From the NCBI RefSeq assembly GCF_004349315.1, contig NZ_SMLH01000007.1:1-64000 (forward strand): 64,000 bases of DNA, written 5' to 3'. The notes beneath the pieces are model-generated. The model was not told where the DNA came from. It was given only the letters and a program-made list of their open reading frames with translations, and did no database searches. Position 1 is the first letter of the stretch; each line of letters starts with the position of its first letter. Source of the DNA: Flavobacterium ranwuense (GTDB taxonomy: Bacteria; Bacteroidota; Bacteroidia; Flavobacteriales; Flavobacteriaceae). Below are positions 37,867-46,521 of the stretch, one piece after another. A program made the position numbers and the translations under genes.

Positions 37867-38277
37867 ATGAATTTTTTTTCTGACAAATTCCCAATTTACT
37901 TTTCGATCGATAAATTGCAAAGGGACTTAGCTGTAGGTGAACATGATTTTTCAGCTCCCCATTTCAATGCAGCGCGATATGAAGGTGATTGGACTGTATT
38001 TTCTTAAGATCAGTTTCTGTTAAGATAAATGATATTTTATCTTTTGGAAATGAAGAATACTTTAATACTGGTGTTCTTGATTGTTGTCTTTTTTCACAGA
38101 AATTAAAAATTGGTTTCAATGTAAAAAAGAAGCTGGAAGGGTACTTCGGTTAGATTCAGAAGTGGAATAATAGGACCTGCTTCATACGACGTAAAACAAT
38201 AAATTATTGCTGAACTTTATCGAATACAATCGGACATAAATGCCGAACTTATAGTAAGACTGCAAGCTAAATAGATT
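37867..38277 (+). pseudogene. Decayed second AspH-family hydroxylase gene
   Basis: A start codon at 37867 opens MNFFSDKFPIYFSIDKLQRD and continues PHFNAARYEGDWTVFS, the characteristic N-terminus of bacterial AspH-like hydroxylases, then hits TAA. Shifting frame gives LRSVSVKINDILSFGNEEYF, and another shift gives NWFQCKKEAGRVLRLDSEVE, matching the ..FecekkavRlLRLkaGs.. stretch before the iron-binding HRD. That catalytic region is missing. The tail (AELYRIQSDINAELIVRLQAK) ends at 38277. The gene has at least two frameshifts and an internal deletion. Confidence 0.7.
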
Positions 38278-38284
38278 TTATAAA

Positions 38285-39244
38285 ATGGAAAACACAAATC
38301 ATCCTCTTTTACATTGGATTCCTTATAAGTTAATTGAAAAAGATAATCAGGTATATTTTGAATGGATCTATTTGGGAGGAAGAGAATATACAGATCCTTT
38401 TTTTGATGAAACTATTTCTAAATGTAAAAGCCATCCATATAATTCAAAAGTAGTGAGAGTACTAAGTACTGTGGAGAATCTCGTGGATTGGTCTAAGGAA
38501 TTAATTTCTGTTGAATTAAAATCGTTAGTATTTCATGTTTCACGATGTGGCTCTACAATGTTGAGTCAGTCTTTAGTTACATCCTCAGAAAATATAATGA
38601 TTTCTGAAGCGCCCATTATAGATCAAATTTTGCAAAGTGATATTTTTGATTTCGACGAAAAGGATGTTCTTATTAAGGCCGTAATAATGCTCTTAGGTCA
38701 AGAACGATTTCCGCAACAAAAAAATTTAATTATAAAGTTGGATGCGTGGCATATATTTAATGCTGTTCAGTTGAGGTCAATCTTTCCTGAATTACCTTTT
38801 ATGTTGCTTTATCGAGAACCAACAGAGGTTTTAAAATCTCATCAAAAAATGATAGGAATGCATATGGTTCCGGGCGTATTAGCACCTAGAATTTTTGGGA
38901 TTACCACACATACAATTAAGGAAATTGGCTTTAAACAGTATGGTGCATTGGTTCTGGAAAAATATTTTCAGGCTTTAATTGATTTTTATGCAACAGATAA
39001 AAACGTTTTATTGTGCAATTATAATGATGGAATGAAATCTGTTTTGGAGAGATTTATATCTTTTGTTAAAATTGAATATTCAAATGATGAAGTTATTCAA
39101 ATGTTTGAACGTTTAAAAAAGCATTCTAAAAATGTAAATACCGTTTTCAAGGGGGATTTTTTTACAGATGAAGCTTTGGTCGTAGATTTTAAGCAACTTA
39201 AAATCTTGCATGAAAAATTGAACAGTACTATTGATAGTGTTTAG
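38285..39244 (+). CDS. Sulfotransferase family protein
   Basis: A 319-residue cytoplasmic sulfotransferase. The 5'-phosphosulfate-binding loop is FHVSRCGSTMLSQSL (residues 83-97), and the 3'-phosphate-binding part is LLYREPTEVLKSHQ with the Arg/Ser pair. It would transfer sulfate from PAPS to a hydroxyl or amine. The APS kinase 540 bp upstream can supply PAPS. The target is unknown: hydroxylated Asp/Asn made by the AspH neighbour, a small metabolite or a glycan are all possible (inference). No signal peptide. The gene follows the AspH remnant by 7 bp. Confidence 0.85.
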   Translation: MENTNHPLLHWIPYKLIEKDNQVYFEWIYLGGREYTDPFFDETISKCKSHPYNSKVVRVLSTVENLVDWSKELISVELKSLVFHVSRCGSTMLSQSLVTSSENIMISEAPIIDQILQSDIFDFDEKDVLIKAVIMLLGQERFPQQKNLIIKLDAWHIFNAVQLRSIFPELPFMLLYREPTEVLKSHQKMIGMHMVPGVLAPRIFGITTHTIKEIGFKQYGALVLEKYFQALIDFYATDKNVLLCNYNDGMKSVLERFISFVKIEYSNDEVIQMFERLKKHSKNVNTVFKGDFFTDEALVVDFKQLKILHEKLNSTIDSV

Positions 39245-39334
39245 TTTGTAAAAAATTACGTGCTATATTTTTATGCTTTAGGATTATAGAAATTAACAGA
39301 CCCGTAATCTATATCTGGTAAAGCATCTTGAGAG

Positions 39335-40107
39335 GGCTCTTTCGCATCTGATAATAACTTTTTATCTTTGGGGCTTTAAAACATTCGATCCATGAATATC
39401 AAAGGTGACTGCTACCCAAAATCTATTATTCTTCAAGCTGTATATTTCAAACTCAGGTTTACGTTAAGCTATCGAGATGTTGAGGAAATAATGAAAATGA
39501 GGGGAGTTCAGGTTGACCATGCGACAATTCAGCGTTGGTGTACAAGTTTAGTCCTTTTATCGAGGCGCAAATGAAAAAACGAAAACTAAGAATTGGGGAA
39601 AATTGGAGAATGGATGAAACCTATATAAAGGTTAAGGGTAAATGATGTTATTTGTATAGAGCAGTTGATAAATCAGGTAATACAGTTGATTCCTATTAAC
39701 CAGGAGAAAACAAAGGATGAGTGCCCAATCTTTTTTAATTAAGGCAATTGGTAATAATGGTAAACCAGGAGTAATAAATATTGATAAAAGGAGATCAAAC
39801 ATAGGTGCTATAAGAGTTTATAATCAGCGTTCGTTTTCTAAAATAGTGATCCGGCAATGTAAATACTTGAACAACATTGTTGACCAAGATCATCGTTTTA
39901 TCAAGTGGAGAACTCTAAATGGATTAGGATTTAAAGATTTTGAATCAGCTAAAAGAACGTTAAGTGGAATTGAAGTTGTACATATGTTAAGAAAGAAACA
40001 GATGATTAATCCTGGTATAACTATATTTAAATCTTTCTGTTCATTGGTAGCATATCCCACCGAAAGCACTAATAAGTAGATTTGTAATCGATAGCTGCGA
40101 CTGAACC
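39335..40107 (+). mobile_element. Degenerate IS6-family insertion sequence
   Basis: A 773-bp element, the usual IS6 length. Left end GGCTCTTTCGCATCT (39335 on) and right end, on the complementary strand, GGTTCAGTCGCAGCT (ending at 40107) form imperfect terminal inverted repeats (about 11 of 15). The interior encodes a broken IS6 transposase. The flanking 8-mers (CTTGAGAG left, AATAAATT right) do not match, so no target duplication is left. The right end touches the ssrA-type repeat exactly at 40108. Confidence 0.75.
39392..40079 (+). pseudogene. Broken IS6-family DDE transposase
   Basis: The first frame gives the IS6 N-terminus (SIILQAVYFKLRFTLSYRDV, VDHATIQRW). A one-base frameshift near 39545 leads to PFIEAQMKKRKLRIGENWRM and DETYIKVKGK with the first catalytic Asp, then a TGA where the family has Trp (KGK*CYLYRAVDKSGN). 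After a further stop the third segment carries VINIDKRRSNIGAIRVYN (second Asp) and the HRFIKWR..LSGIEVVHMLRKKQ end (catalytic Glu). At least three disabling changes make it inactive. Confidence 0.85.
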
Positions 40108-40447
40108 AATAAATTGGCAGTAAACCGCTTTTTAATGCCCTAGAACTTTTTGTATAAAAAAAGTATTGCAATTTTGTTTTTTATAATGTGGTGACTTTTG
40201 AAGATTATTAAATTAGATTATAAATTTTCTATTGTCAAGATGTTCATTATTCAAACTACTTGTTAAATAAGGTCTTGTTTGAAATTCGGGTACCTAAAAA
40301 TTATTTTTCTAGGGTAACCGAATAAGCGTCCTTACGATTATGATTTAATGATGATTTTTGAAATTAATAAAAACGAAAAAGCCTGTAAATCTTAGGATTT
40401 ACAGGCTTTTGGTTTCAATTGAAAATGAATTAGTGGAGTCGCCGGGA
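40108..40447. repeat. ssrA-3' direct repeat, right copy
   Basis: 340 bp matching 24561-24899 by eye. It comprises the region downstream of tmRNA, the tmRNA terminator and the last 14 nt of tmRNA. This copy continues into the intact ssrA gene, so it is the functional one. Its left edge coincides with the end of the IS6 element. Confidence 0.9.
40377..40410 (-). terminator. tmRNA terminator
   Basis: AAAGCCTGTAAATC / GATTTACAGGCTTT, a ~14-bp stem with a 4-nt loop, followed on the minus strand by TTTTTCGTTTTT. It lies 24 nt beyond the tmRNA 3' end. Confidence 0.85.
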
Positions 40448-40827
40448 ATCGAACCCGGGTCCAAACAAGCAACTAAAAAGCTTTCTACACGTTTATTTCC
40501 TGATTAGATTTTCGATCTTGTGTTTGACCAGAAACAGTCGCACAAGACTTATCTTCTTAATTTCAAAATCCACCCGAAGCTTATGGAAATCTAGGTTTAA
40601 ATTTACGATTCACCTTTATCGACCGCTATAAACCAAAGCTTTCGAGGTAAATCCTGCTTTCCTATCTGATAGGAACGAGGCTAATCTTACTATGATTCAG
40701 ATTATGCAGCAAGAGCGTAGTTTCCTTCGCCGTGTATGTGTTTTGAAACCTTTTATTAACGAGAATTGTCCCAGTTCTCGACGTGCTTACTTCTCAATTC
40801 GACTTGCTGTCAAAACCAGTCGACCCC
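40434..40827 (-). ncRNA. ssrA: Transfer-messenger RNA (tmRNA)
   Basis: A 394-nt one-piece tmRNA that rescues stalled ribosomes. The 5' end GGGGTCGACTGG pairs with the 3' end CGACTCCA to form the tRNA-like acceptor stem, and the T-arm GGTTCGATTCC with its partner is intact. The tag reading frame, at 40731-40702, encodes GEGNYALAA and a TAA stop, ending in the usual ALAA degron. CCA is not encoded and must be added. Pseudoknot-like stems can be seen (e.g. CCTATCAGATAGG at ~40655-40670). The last 14 nt are duplicated at 24899-24886. Confidence 0.95.
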
Positions 40828-40865
40828 TTTTTTATTTCAAAATCCAAACTTGAATTTTGAATTTG

Positions 40866-40873
40866 CAAATGTA
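40866..40873 (-). promoter_or_regulatory. Putative tmRNA promoter, -7 box
   Basis: On the minus strand TACATTTG matches the Bacteroidota -7 consensus TAnnTTTG, 39 nt upstream of the mature tmRNA 5' end, leaving room for a short 5' precursor. No good -33 TTG is seen at the usual distance. Confidence 0.45.
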
Positions 40874-40936
40874 CACTTTTAAACTTTAATTAGTAGTGCT
40901 AAACTACCAACTCTATTTCAAAAATCATTCCTTTTT

Positions 40937-42136
40937 TTATTCGTCTTTTAATTTGAACGGATAGTCCCCAAATAAAACGGCTAACTTCCTAACGTCATAT
41001 GTTTTTCGGGTAAATTTATTGGATAGTGCAATAATGGTAACGCTTTCTTTTCTTAAAGTAATATAAGCCGACGTGTTACCATGCCACCAACCGTTGTGGA
41101 AATAAAAATTTTGCCCTGTCTCCCAATTGACCATTCTAATGCCAAGACCATAGTTTTTAGTGCCTTTGCGCTCATTGCTATATCCTTTGTATACTTGACT
41201 TTGAAGCTCAGGCGTTAAAAAATCGGAACTATTTCTCGCTCTGTCAAATTTTAATAAATCACGCGGTGTAGAGTAGATATTTTTATCTCCATAAACCTCA
41301 TCTAAGTAATCTTTCCCTATCTCTACTTTATTTCCTTTATAGGAAGTAACAGCAGTATCTTTATCCCTTTCATAGTCAAAAACATACGTATTTTTCATGC
41401 CTAATGGTTCAAAAATAATCTGTTTCATAGCCTCTTTGTAAGGGAGCTTTGTGGTTTTTTCAATTATTAATGCCAACATGACATAATTAGTATTGCAATA
41501 ACTAAAACGAGTATCGGTTTTAAATTCTAAACCAATGTCTTTTGTAGCCATGATAGTCAGGATATCTTGATTGGTAAGTATGTTGTGCCTATCCCAAATA
41601 GTTTTGTCACGATCCGTGAAGTAGGCATAATTACGCATACCACTTCTGTGATTTAACAATGTTTTTATCGTAACATCTGGATACGGAAACTCTTTCAAGA
41701 TGGTATTCACCTTTTGATCTAAGTCAAGTCTTTTAGCATTTATTAGTTTTAAAATAGCAGTTGCCGTAATTACTTTACTCACAGAGGCAATGTGTAGCGG
41801 AGTAGATTTAGTAATTAATGTTTTATCTCTAAAATTAGAGTAGCCTTCATATTTTTCATAAATAATTTGACCATTCTTAGCAACTAGAAAGCTTCCGTTT
41901 GCACTATTATTGGGCCAGTTTTTTTTATAAAAAGAGTCAATCAATGCCTTTTTTGAATTAATGTATTCAGCAGTTAATTTTGTCTCTGGTTTGCTTAACG
42001 GCTTCATCTTAGGCAATGTACTCTTTGGGAGTTGGGCATCATTTAATTCTATTTTCTTTTTCTCCTTATTGCATGAACTCAAAACCAAAAAGAGGAGGAA
42101 TATATGTAGTATATTTGTTTTTTTTATAAAATTCAT
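40937..42136 (-). CDS. Serine hydrolase of the beta-lactamase/class C family (lipoprotein)
   Basis: A 399-residue lipoprotein when started at ATG 42136 (MNFIKKTNILHIFLLFLVLSSC, lipobox Cys). The penicillin-binding-protein-like hydrolase domain holds SVSK (ASVSKVITATAILKL, nucleophile Ser and Lys), YCN (FSYCNTNYVML, the Y-x-N motif) and a HNG motif (FHNGWWHG) in place of KTG. Such proteins act as periplasmic esterases or D-aminopeptidases rather than true beta-lactamases. The frame is open to 42208, but the extra codons would hide the signal. Monocistronic. Confidence 0.88.
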   Translation of the reverse strand: MNFIKKTNILHIFLLFLVLSSCNKEKKKIELNDAQLPKSTLPKMKPLSKPETKLTAEYINSKKALIDSFYKKNWPNNSANGSFLVAKNGQIIYEKYEGYSNFRDKTLITKSTPLHIASVSKVITATAILKLINAKRLDLDQKVNTILKEFPYPDVTIKTLLNHRSGMRNYAYFTDRDKTIWDRHNILTNQDILTIMATKDIGLEFKTDTRFSYCNTNYVMLALIIEKTTKLPYKEAMKQIIFEPLGMKNTYVFDYERDKDTAVTSYKGNKVEIGKDYLDEVYGDKNIYSTPRDLLKFDRARNSSDFLTPELQSQVYKGYSNERKGTKNYGLGIRMVNWETGQNFYFHNGWWHGNTSAYITLRKESVTIIALSNKFTRKTYDVRKLAVLFGDYPFKLKDE

Positions 42137-42322
42137 TTCTGTGGTGCTAGAAGGCAAATATATAGAATCAATGTCTTTTTGGACGCTGTTTTTTCTAAAC
42201 CTTAACACTATTTTATCAGTAGATAGGAATCACATTTTTTGTATCATTTTGTACATCAGTGAATAGTAGTTTACAGCCTGCAGATTTTAATAAAAAAATA
42301 AATGCAATTTAATTTAAATTGT

Positions 42323-42330
42323 TATATTTG
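42323..42330 (+). promoter_or_regulatory. Putative -7 box of the saccharopine-dehydrogenase-like gene
   Basis: TATATTTG matches TAnnTTTG and sits 56 bp before the start codon. The -33 TTG is not evident. Confidence 0.35.
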
Positions 42331-42385
42331 TAACAAATAAGTTAAATAAAGTTATAATAAAAACAAATCAAAAGCATAAAAAAAT

Positions 42386-43588
42386 ATGAAATTCGGAATA
42401 TTAAAAGAAAGAAAGAACCCGCCTGACAGAAGAGTTATTTTCTCACCAGATGAATTGGCTAGATTAAAACAGCTATATCAAGGTGCTTCTATAAAAGTAG
42501 AAAGTTCTGATATTCGCGTGTTTACTGATAAACAATATAAAGAATCAGGAATTGAAGTGACCAATGATATCAGTGATTGTGATGTTTTATTTGGAGTAAA
42601 AGAAGTTCCTGTAGAAAATTTAATTCCTAATAAAGCGTATTTCTTTTTCTCTCATACCATAAAAAAACAGCCTTACAATAGAAAGTTATTGCAGACCATT
42701 TTAGAAAAAAATATTGATTTATACGATCATGAAACTATTGTAGACTCTCATAATCGCAGGTTAATTGGTTTTGGACGTTATGCCGGAATAGTAGGTGCAT
42801 ATAATAGTATAAGAGCTTTTGGAATAAAATTCGAATTATTTAAATTGCCAAAAGCAGAAACACTTTCAGGAAAAGAGGCTTTAATCACACATTTAAAAAG
42901 ATTGGTATTGCCACCGTTAAAATTCGTGATTACGGGTACAGGAAAAGTTGGTAATGGGGCAAAAGAGATTCTGGATGCCATAAAAATAAAAGAAGTTTCA
43001 GTCGAAAATTATTTAACAAAAAACTACACACAACCCGTTTACACCCAAATTGATGTATTGGAATATAACAAACGTAAAGACGGCCAAATATTAGACTTCA
43101 CTGATTTTTATGATAATCCACAGGAATATGTTTCTAATTTTGAACGATTCACTAAAGTTTCGGATATTTATATTACGGGACATTTTCATGCCAATGAGGC
43201 TCCGGTGATTCTTTCACGTGAAATGCTACAGTCCAAAGATTGCAAAATCAAAGTAGTTGCAGATGTTTCCTGTGATGTCAATGGCCCAATAGCATGCACG
43301 CTAAGATCATCAACAATTGCGGAACCTTTATATGGGTATTTGCCAAATGAAGATAAAGAAGTTGATGTTTTTCATCCTGCGGCAATTGTAGTTATGGCGG
43401 TTGATAATTTACCCTGTGAATTGCCAAAAGATGCCAGTGAAGGATTTGGAGAAATGTTTATGGAGCATGTAATTCCTGCATTTTTCAATGGAGATATAGA
43501 AGGGATTTTACAAAGAGCTAAAATCACCGAAAAAGGAAAACTGACTCCAAGATTTAGTTATTTACAAGATTATGTAGATGGGAAGTAA
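42386..43588 (+). CDS. NAD(P)-dependent oxidoreductase, saccharopine/alanine dehydrogenase family
   Basis: A 400-residue protein of the AlaDh/PNT-type saccharopine dehydrogenase (lysine-forming) family. The N-terminal catalytic half starts MKFGILKERKNPPDRRVIFSP with HTIKKQPYNRKLLQTI. The Rossmann segment is FVITGTGKVGNGAKEIL, and the conserved ADVSCDVNGPIACTLRSSTI lies in the second half. It probably interconverts saccharopine or a related imino acid, but bacterial family members have varied substrates and are not all in lysine metabolism. Monocistronic, with its own terminator at 43614. Confidence 0.82.
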   Translation: MKFGILKERKNPPDRRVIFSPDELARLKQLYQGASIKVESSDIRVFTDKQYKESGIEVTNDISDCDVLFGVKEVPVENLIPNKAYFFFSHTIKKQPYNRKLLQTILEKNIDLYDHETIVDSHNRRLIGFGRYAGIVGAYNSIRAFGIKFELFKLPKAETLSGKEALITHLKRLVLPPLKFVITGTGKVGNGAKEILDAIKIKEVSVENYLTKNYTQPVYTQIDVLEYNKRKDGQILDFTDFYDNPQEYVSNFERFTKVSDIYITGHFHANEAPVILSREMLQSKDCKIKVVADVSCDVNGPIACTLRSSTIAEPLYGYLPNEDKEVDVFHPAAIVVMAVDNLPCELPKDASEGFGEMFMEHVIPAFFNGDIEGILQRAKITEKGKLTPRFSYLQDYVDGK

Positions 43589-43613
43589 ATGCTGTTTCTT
43601 TAATATAATAGAC

Positions 43614-43646
43614 AAACCTGCAATGTAATGTTGCAGGTTTTTTTTT
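43614..43646 (+). terminator. Terminator of the oxidoreductase gene
   Basis: AAACCTGCAA / TTGCAGGTTT with a 7-nt loop followed by a run of T. Confidence 0.85.
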
Positions 43647-43764
43647 ATGGAAATTTATAGGCAAATAAATTGGCTTGGTTTTGAAATATTATAAATCAAT
43701 TAACACCTCATAATTTAATGAGTTTGTCTAAATGCCTAATTTTGTTCAAAACTAAAAATTTATA

Positions 43765-44766
43765 ATGACTAAAAATATTCCAATTTCCCTATTAGAATTA
43801 GCGATAATTACCGAAGATAGCAATGCAAGCGAAACATTACAAAAAACAAAAGAACTGGCGCAACTGGCTGATAGTTTAGATTACAAACGATTTTGGTTAG
43901 CCGAACATCATAATATGGCGCACGTAGCGAGTTCTGCCACGGTTGTTTTGATTGGTTATATTGCCAGTCAAACCCAAAATATTCGTGTAGGTTCAGGCGG
44001 TATCATGTTGCCTAATCATGCTCCGCTAATTATTGCGGAACAATTTGGTACGCTTGAAACACTATATCCCAACCGGATTGATTTAGGATTGGGAAGAGCG
44101 CCGGGAACGGATGGTTTAACAGCACAAGCGATTCGGAAAGATTTCTTCGAGCAATCGCAACGATTTCCTCAAAATGTTGCCGCGCTGCAGGAATTTTTCT
44201 CAGAGGATAATGCTACTGCAAAAGTGAGAGCTTTTCCTGCCGAAGGGACTAAAGTTCCCATTTGGATTTTAGGTTCCAGTATGGATAGCGCTGCTTTGGC
44301 TGCTGCCAATGGATTGCCGTATGCCTTTGCGGGACATTTTGCACCGAAACAAATGCATCAGGCATTTCAATTTTACCGTGATAATTTTGAACCTTCGGAA
44401 TATTTAGACCAACCCAAAACAATGGCATGTGTAAACGCGATAGCTGCCGATACCGACGAAGATGCCGAAAAATTATCGACCAGTTTGACTCAAATGTTTC
44501 TGAATTTGATTCGGAATGATAGAAAACCGTTACAGCCGCCAGTTGATTCCCTTGATGCAATTATGAGTGAAGAAGAACATTTTCATGTAAACCAAATGAC
44601 TTCTTGTTCATTTGTGGGAAGCAAAGAAAAATTAGTTTTAGAATTAAAACAGTTTATTGATTATACGCTTATTGATGAATTGATGATTACCAGTCCAATT
44701 TTTAATCATCAGGATAAATTGAAAAGCATTCGAATCATGAAAGAAGTTATTGACACTATTAAATAG
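43765..44766 (+). CDS. LLM-class flavin-dependent oxidoreductase
   Basis: A 333-residue luciferase-like monooxygenase. It has the TIM-barrel N-terminus ISLLELAIITEDSNASETLQ, RFWLAEHHNMAHVASSATVV, the RVGSGGIMLPNHAPL strand and NRIDLGLGRAPGTDG, all typical of the family (YhbW/alkanal monooxygenase-like type). FMN would be bound and reduced externally. The substrate is unknown. It converges on fumC, with a shared terminator in between. Confidence 0.9.
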   Translation: MTKNIPISLLELAIITEDSNASETLQKTKELAQLADSLDYKRFWLAEHHNMAHVASSATVVLIGYIASQTQNIRVGSGGIMLPNHAPLIIAEQFGTLETLYPNRIDLGLGRAPGTDGLTAQAIRKDFFEQSQRFPQNVAALQEFFSEDNATAKVRAFPAEGTKVPIWILGSSMDSAALAAANGLPYAFAGHFAPKQMHQAFQFYRDNFEPSEYLDQPKTMACVNAIAADTDEDAEKLSTSLTQMFLNLIRNDRKPLQPPVDSLDAIMSEEEHFHVNQMTSCSFVGSKEKLVLELKQFIDYTLIDELMITSPIFNHQDKLKSIRIMKEVIDTIK

Positions 44767-44796
44767 CGTTTGATAGTTTGATAGCTTTAAAAAGTT

Positions 44797-44829
44797 AAAA
44801 ACCCTGCAATTTTATATTGCAGGGTTTTT
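44797..44829. terminator. Bidirectional terminator between the LLM gene and fumC
   Basis: AAAACCCTGCAAT / ATTGCAGGGTTTT, a 13-bp stem with T-runs on both strands, between convergent genes. Confidence 0.85.
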
Positions 44830-44835
44830 AATTTA

Positions 44836-44863
44836 GTAAAGATGCACTGCAGTGCATCTCTAC
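44836..44863. repeat. REP-like palindrome
   Basis: A near-perfect 28-bp palindrome: AGATGCACTG/CAGTGCATCT is perfect, flanked by GTA/TAC. Sequences of the form GTAGAGA(T/C)GCACTGCAGTGC.. recur between genes in Flavobacterium genomes (from memory), so this is probably a dispersed intergenic element. Confidence 0.6.
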
Positions 44864-44874
44864 AATATAAAAAA

Positions 44875-46272
44875 TTATTTCAGGCTTCCCACCATGTCTT
44901 CTGGTTTAACCCAAGCATCAAAATCTTCCGGAGTTACATACCCCAAACGAACGGCTTCTTCTTTAAGCGTTGTTCCGTTTTTATGTGCTGTTTGAGCAAT
45001 TTCAGCTGATTTGTAGTACCCAATTTTAGTATTCAAAGCCGTAACTAACATCAATGAATTGTCAACCAATTCTTTAATACGTTTGTAGTTAGGTTCAATA
45101 CCTTGTGCGCAATGTTCGTCAAAAGACATACAAGCATCACCAAGTAATCTCGCTGATTGCAAGAAATTTGCAGCCATCAATGGTTTGAAAACATTCAATT
45201 CATAATGACCTTGCATTCCACCAACAGAAATGGCAACATCATTCCCCATAACTTGTGCGCAAACCATCGTTAATGCTTCACATTGTGTTGGGTTTACTTT
45301 TCCTGGCATGATTGAAGAGCCTGGCTCATTTTCTGGAATAAGGATTTCTCCAATTCCTGAACGTGGTCCTGAAGCTAACATACGTACATCATTGGCAATT
45401 TTATTCAATGAAACCGCCAGTTGTTTTAATGCTCCGTGTGTTTCTACGATTGCATCGTGTGCAGCTAAAGCTTCAAATTTATTTTCGGCAGTTACAAATG
45501 GATGTCCGGTAAATTCAGCGATATATTCAGCCACTTTTACATCGTATCCATCAGGAGTATTTAATCCTGTTCCTACCGCTGTTCCTCCTAAAGCTACTTC
45601 TGATAAGTGTGCCAAGGTATTTTTAACTGCTTTCAAACCGTAGTTCAATTGCGCTACATATCCTGAAATTTCTTGTCCTAATGTAAGTGGTGTAGCATCC
45701 ATTAAATGCGTACGACCTATTTTAACCACATTATTAAATTCAACCGCTTTCGCATGAAGTGTATCTCTCAATTTTTCAACACCTGGAATCGTGATTTCTA
45801 CAACCGCTTTGTAAGCTGCAATGTGCATTCCGGTAGGGAAGGTGTCGTTTGAAGATTGTGATTTATTTACATCATCATTGGCTTTGATAAATTGCTCGCC
45901 TTCGCCAATGTTGAATCCTTTTAATACTTGCGCACGATTTGCAACAACTTCATTTACGTTCATGTTACTTTGCGTACCTGAACCAGTTTGCCAAATCACC
46001 AATGGAAATTCGTTATCTAATTTTCCAGCTAGAATTTCGTCACAAACAGCTCCAATAGCGTCACGTTTATCGACTGGTAAAACACCTAAATCACAATTGG
46101 CATAAGCCGCCGCTTTTTTAAGATAAGCAAAACCTTCAATAATTTCTTTTGGCATGGAAGCCGATGGACCTATTTTGAAGTTATTTCTGGAACGTTCTGT
46201 TTGTGCGCCCCAATACTTGTCAGCAGGAACCTGCACTTCACCCATGGTGTCTTTTTCTATTCTGAATTTCAT
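44875..46272 (-). CDS. fumC: Class II fumarate hydratase
   Basis: A 465-residue fumarase that interconverts fumarate and malate in the TCA cycle. It opens [25 protein letters not shown], has the substrate-site segments [15 protein letters not shown] and [18 protein letters not shown], and the signature [11 protein letters not shown]. Length is typical. Monocistronic. The upstream side carries the dispersed element at 46314-46392. Confidence 0.96.
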   Translation of the reverse strand: MKFRIEKDTMGEVQVPADKYWGAQTERSRNNFKIGPSASMPKEIIEGFAYLKKAAAYANCDLGVLPVDKRDAIGAVCDEILAGKLDNEFPLVIWQTGSGTQSNMNVNEVVANRAQVLKGFNIGEGEQFIKANDDVNKSQSSNDTFPTGMHIAAYKAVVEITIPGVEKLRDTLHAKAVEFNNVVKIGRTHLMDATPLTLGQEISGYVAQLNYGLKAVKNTLAHLSEVALGGTAVGTGLNTPDGYDVKVAEYIAEFTGHPFVTAENKFEALAAHDAIVETHGALKQLAVSLNKIANDVRMLASGPRSGIGEILIPENEPGSSIMPGKVNPTQCEALTMVCAQVMGNDVAISVGGMQGHYELNVFKPLMAANFLQSARLLGDACMSFDEHCAQGIEPNYKRIKELVDNSLMLVTALNTKIGYYKSAEIAQTAHKNGTTLKEEAVRLGYVTPEDFDAWVKPEDMVGSLK

Positions 46273-46313
46273 TTGTTGTTATTTATAAGTAATTATGTAG
46301 TTTAATTCGTTTT

Positions 46314-46392
46314 TAGCCCCGATGGCAACGGAAATCCTTTTCTTTTTGCTGCCAAAAAGAAAAGATTAGAGTGTACAGCGGGAAACAGCTCC
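46314..46392 (-). repeat. Dispersed intergenic element with 12-bp perfect hairpin
   Basis: TAGCCCCGATGGCAACGGAA then ATCC, a perfect 12-bp inverted repeat CTTTTCTTTTTG/CAAAAAGAAAAG around CTGC (46337-46364), then GTACAGCGGGAAACAGCTCC. The bounding pieces (TAGCCCCGAT..GGAAATCCTTTT and AAAGAT..AGCGGGAAACAGCTCC) are a pattern I remember as recurring between genes in many Flavobacterium genomes with variable centres. Function unknown. Confidence 0.6.
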
Positions 46393-46521
46393 AAATTCTG
46401 AGCTCAAAAATACGGATAATTCCTTTTTTATAAAAATTGATTGGTAGTTTTTATGTTTTTTTATTGGTGCGAAAAAGAATTAAACTTACATTTGTGGCTA
46501 CATTCAAAAATTCCGGAAAAC

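Noticed and set aside
40937..42136. True beta-lactamase resistance gene
   Set aside because: The KTG motif is replaced by HNG and the protein is a lipoprotein of the general serine-hydrolase group.
45230..45643. 137-codon plus-strand frame opposite fumC
   Set aside because: Antisense to conserved fumarase sequence including the [11 protein letters not shown] signature; composition is a mirror of that gene.
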